64,000 bases of DNA, from the NCBI GenBank assembly GCA_933207985.1, contig OW240912.1, forward strand, positions 75,974,902 through 76,038,901. Reading direction: 5' to 3'. Under the pieces are notes generated by a model. The model did no database searches. It saw nothing but the letters and a program-made list of their open reading frames with translations, and was not told the DNA's origin. Numbering within the stretch: the first letter of the stretch is position 1; every line of letters starts with the position of its first letter. Shown piece by piece: positions 63,296 to 64,000 of this stretch. Source of the stretch: Pelobates cultripes (Eukaryota; Chordata; Amphibia; Anura; Pelobatidae). The position numbers and the translations under genes were made by a program.

Positions 63296-63394
63296 GTTGT
63301 GGTAGGTGCCCGATGGATGCGGATTGCCCTGAGTCTCTTTCGGAGCTCTGCTAGCAAGCGTCCATTCGCGCTCGCGGTTAGCTCCGCCCCCTCA

Positions 63395-63405
63395 AATATA
63401 ATTCT
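63395..63405. repeat. Right copy of the L1 target-site duplication
   Basis: AATATAATTCT, directly after the CCCCCTC end of the element. Confidence 0.8.
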
Positions 63406-64000
63406 ATGTATATATTTATGTAATTTTACATAATTAGGTCATTTTATTAATTACAGTTTGCAGGACCTGCCTGACAACCCAGGCCGAAAATACGTATATA
63501 TATTTAAATTCTACGTGCATATTTATGTAATATTTTTACATAATTAAGTAATTTTATTGATTGCAATTTGAGGGACCTGCCTGACAACCCAGACTGAAAG
63601 TCCAGAGAATTTACTTTGCTAGCACTATATTTAACCCTGTAACTTTCCAAGACACCATAAAACCTGTACATGGGGGTTACTGTTTTACTCGGAAGACTTC
63701 GCTGAACACAAATATTAGTTTCAATAAAATGTATTACAACGACGATATCGTCAGCGAAAGTTACATTGTTTGAATTTTTCACACACAAATGCCAATTACA
63801 CTGACGATATAATTGTTGTGATACGTTTCACTGTTTTGAAACACTAATATTTATGTTCAGCGAAGTCTGTAATTTAATACACTTTAGCTCATTTAGCACT
63901 ATTTATTTGTCTCCCACATTTGGATTTAGTGTAGGACCTACCAATATTGGGGTACTGTGAAGTAGTGGTGGGCTTAACAACATATGGTGGAACTGAATTC
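63406..64000. repeat. Palindromic repeat related to 49.9-51.0 kb
   Basis: ACCTGCCTGACAACCCAG occurs at about 63463 and 63569 and, inverted, near 51047 (CTGGGTTGTCAGGCACG). The module CCAAGACACCATAAAACCTG, followed by CTCGGAAGACTTCGCTGAAC (63645-63717), is the inverse of the one at 50935-51000, and GTTCAGCGAAGTCT returns in direct orientation at 63855. No gene seen up to the window end. Confidence 0.65.

Larger units (their letters stand above)
56091..63394 (-). mobile_element. Full-length Tx1-like L1 LINE with two open ORFs
   Basis: Minus-strand element of about 7.3 kb. The T-run at 56091-56107 is its A-tail. The 5' end (plus-strand …GCTCCGCCCCCTC, so the sense start is GAGGGGGCGGAGC) lies at 63394. 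Identical 11-bp repeats flank both ends. The 5' leader is only about 100 bp, ORF1 is 62186-63295, then 1.7 kb of non-coding sequence, then ORF2 56587-60465. Both frames are uninterrupted, so this copy may be competent to move or have inserted very recently. Confidence 0.9.

Overview
The window is vertebrate nuclear DNA, most likely from a frog (anuran amphibian). The one cellular gene recognised is spread over 17 coding exons with GT-AG introns, and everything else is repeat-rich. The repeats point to amphibians: Tx1-like L1 LINEs, CR1/Rex1 and L2 LINEs, Tc1 transposons, a hAT element, a TTAA-flanked MITE, and many short fold-back elements beginning TTAAAGGGACACT. No bacterial-type genes, rRNA, tRNA or CRISPR arrays were seen. 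The species is inferred, not proven.

Positions 1-46.6 kb, plus strand: the gene encodes a myotubularin-family lipid phosphatase, identified as MTMR4. The exons spell a protein of about 1,090 residues: a PH-GRAM domain, a phosphatase domain with the signature HCSDGWDR (Cys409, Arg415), a long low-complexity acidic linker, a short coiled coil and a C-terminal FYVE zinc finger, ending at a stop at 43760-43762. The first coding exon seen (3100-3186) has no ATG and is preceded by an in-frame TAG at its splice acceptor, so the initiator Met lies in an earlier exon that was not found. All numbering assumes one Met before Gly at 3100. One intron has a GC-AG boundary. Intron 1 is 16.9 kb and carries a CR1/Rex1 fragment, a deleted L1, a tetranucleotide minisatellite and a long (TA)n tract. 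Intron 13 carries an L2 LINE and a fold-back element with four near-identical 162-bp units. The intron after exon 15 carries a 967-bp hAT element with an 8-bp target duplication.

Positions 46.6-64 kb: gene-free and built of mobile elements. There is an almost complete Tc1 element (47784-49319, DD34E, one frameshift), palindromic modules (49.9-51.0 kb), an eroded Tc1 (51.8-52.9 kb), and a second Tc1 with both ends and TA duplications (53224-54668). A 63-bp TTAA MITE is nested in an older repeat (55244-55306). A full-length minus-strand L1 (56091-63394) has both reading frames open, an A-tail and an 11-bp target duplication.

The strongest leads are: the apparently intact L1 with its 1.7-kb inter-ORF region containing 166-bp tandem repeats and a pyrimidine-rich tract; a dispersed retroposon motif whose hairpin stems differ between copies but keep pairing; the GC-AG intron; and a possible loss of the PPxY motif in this MTMR4.
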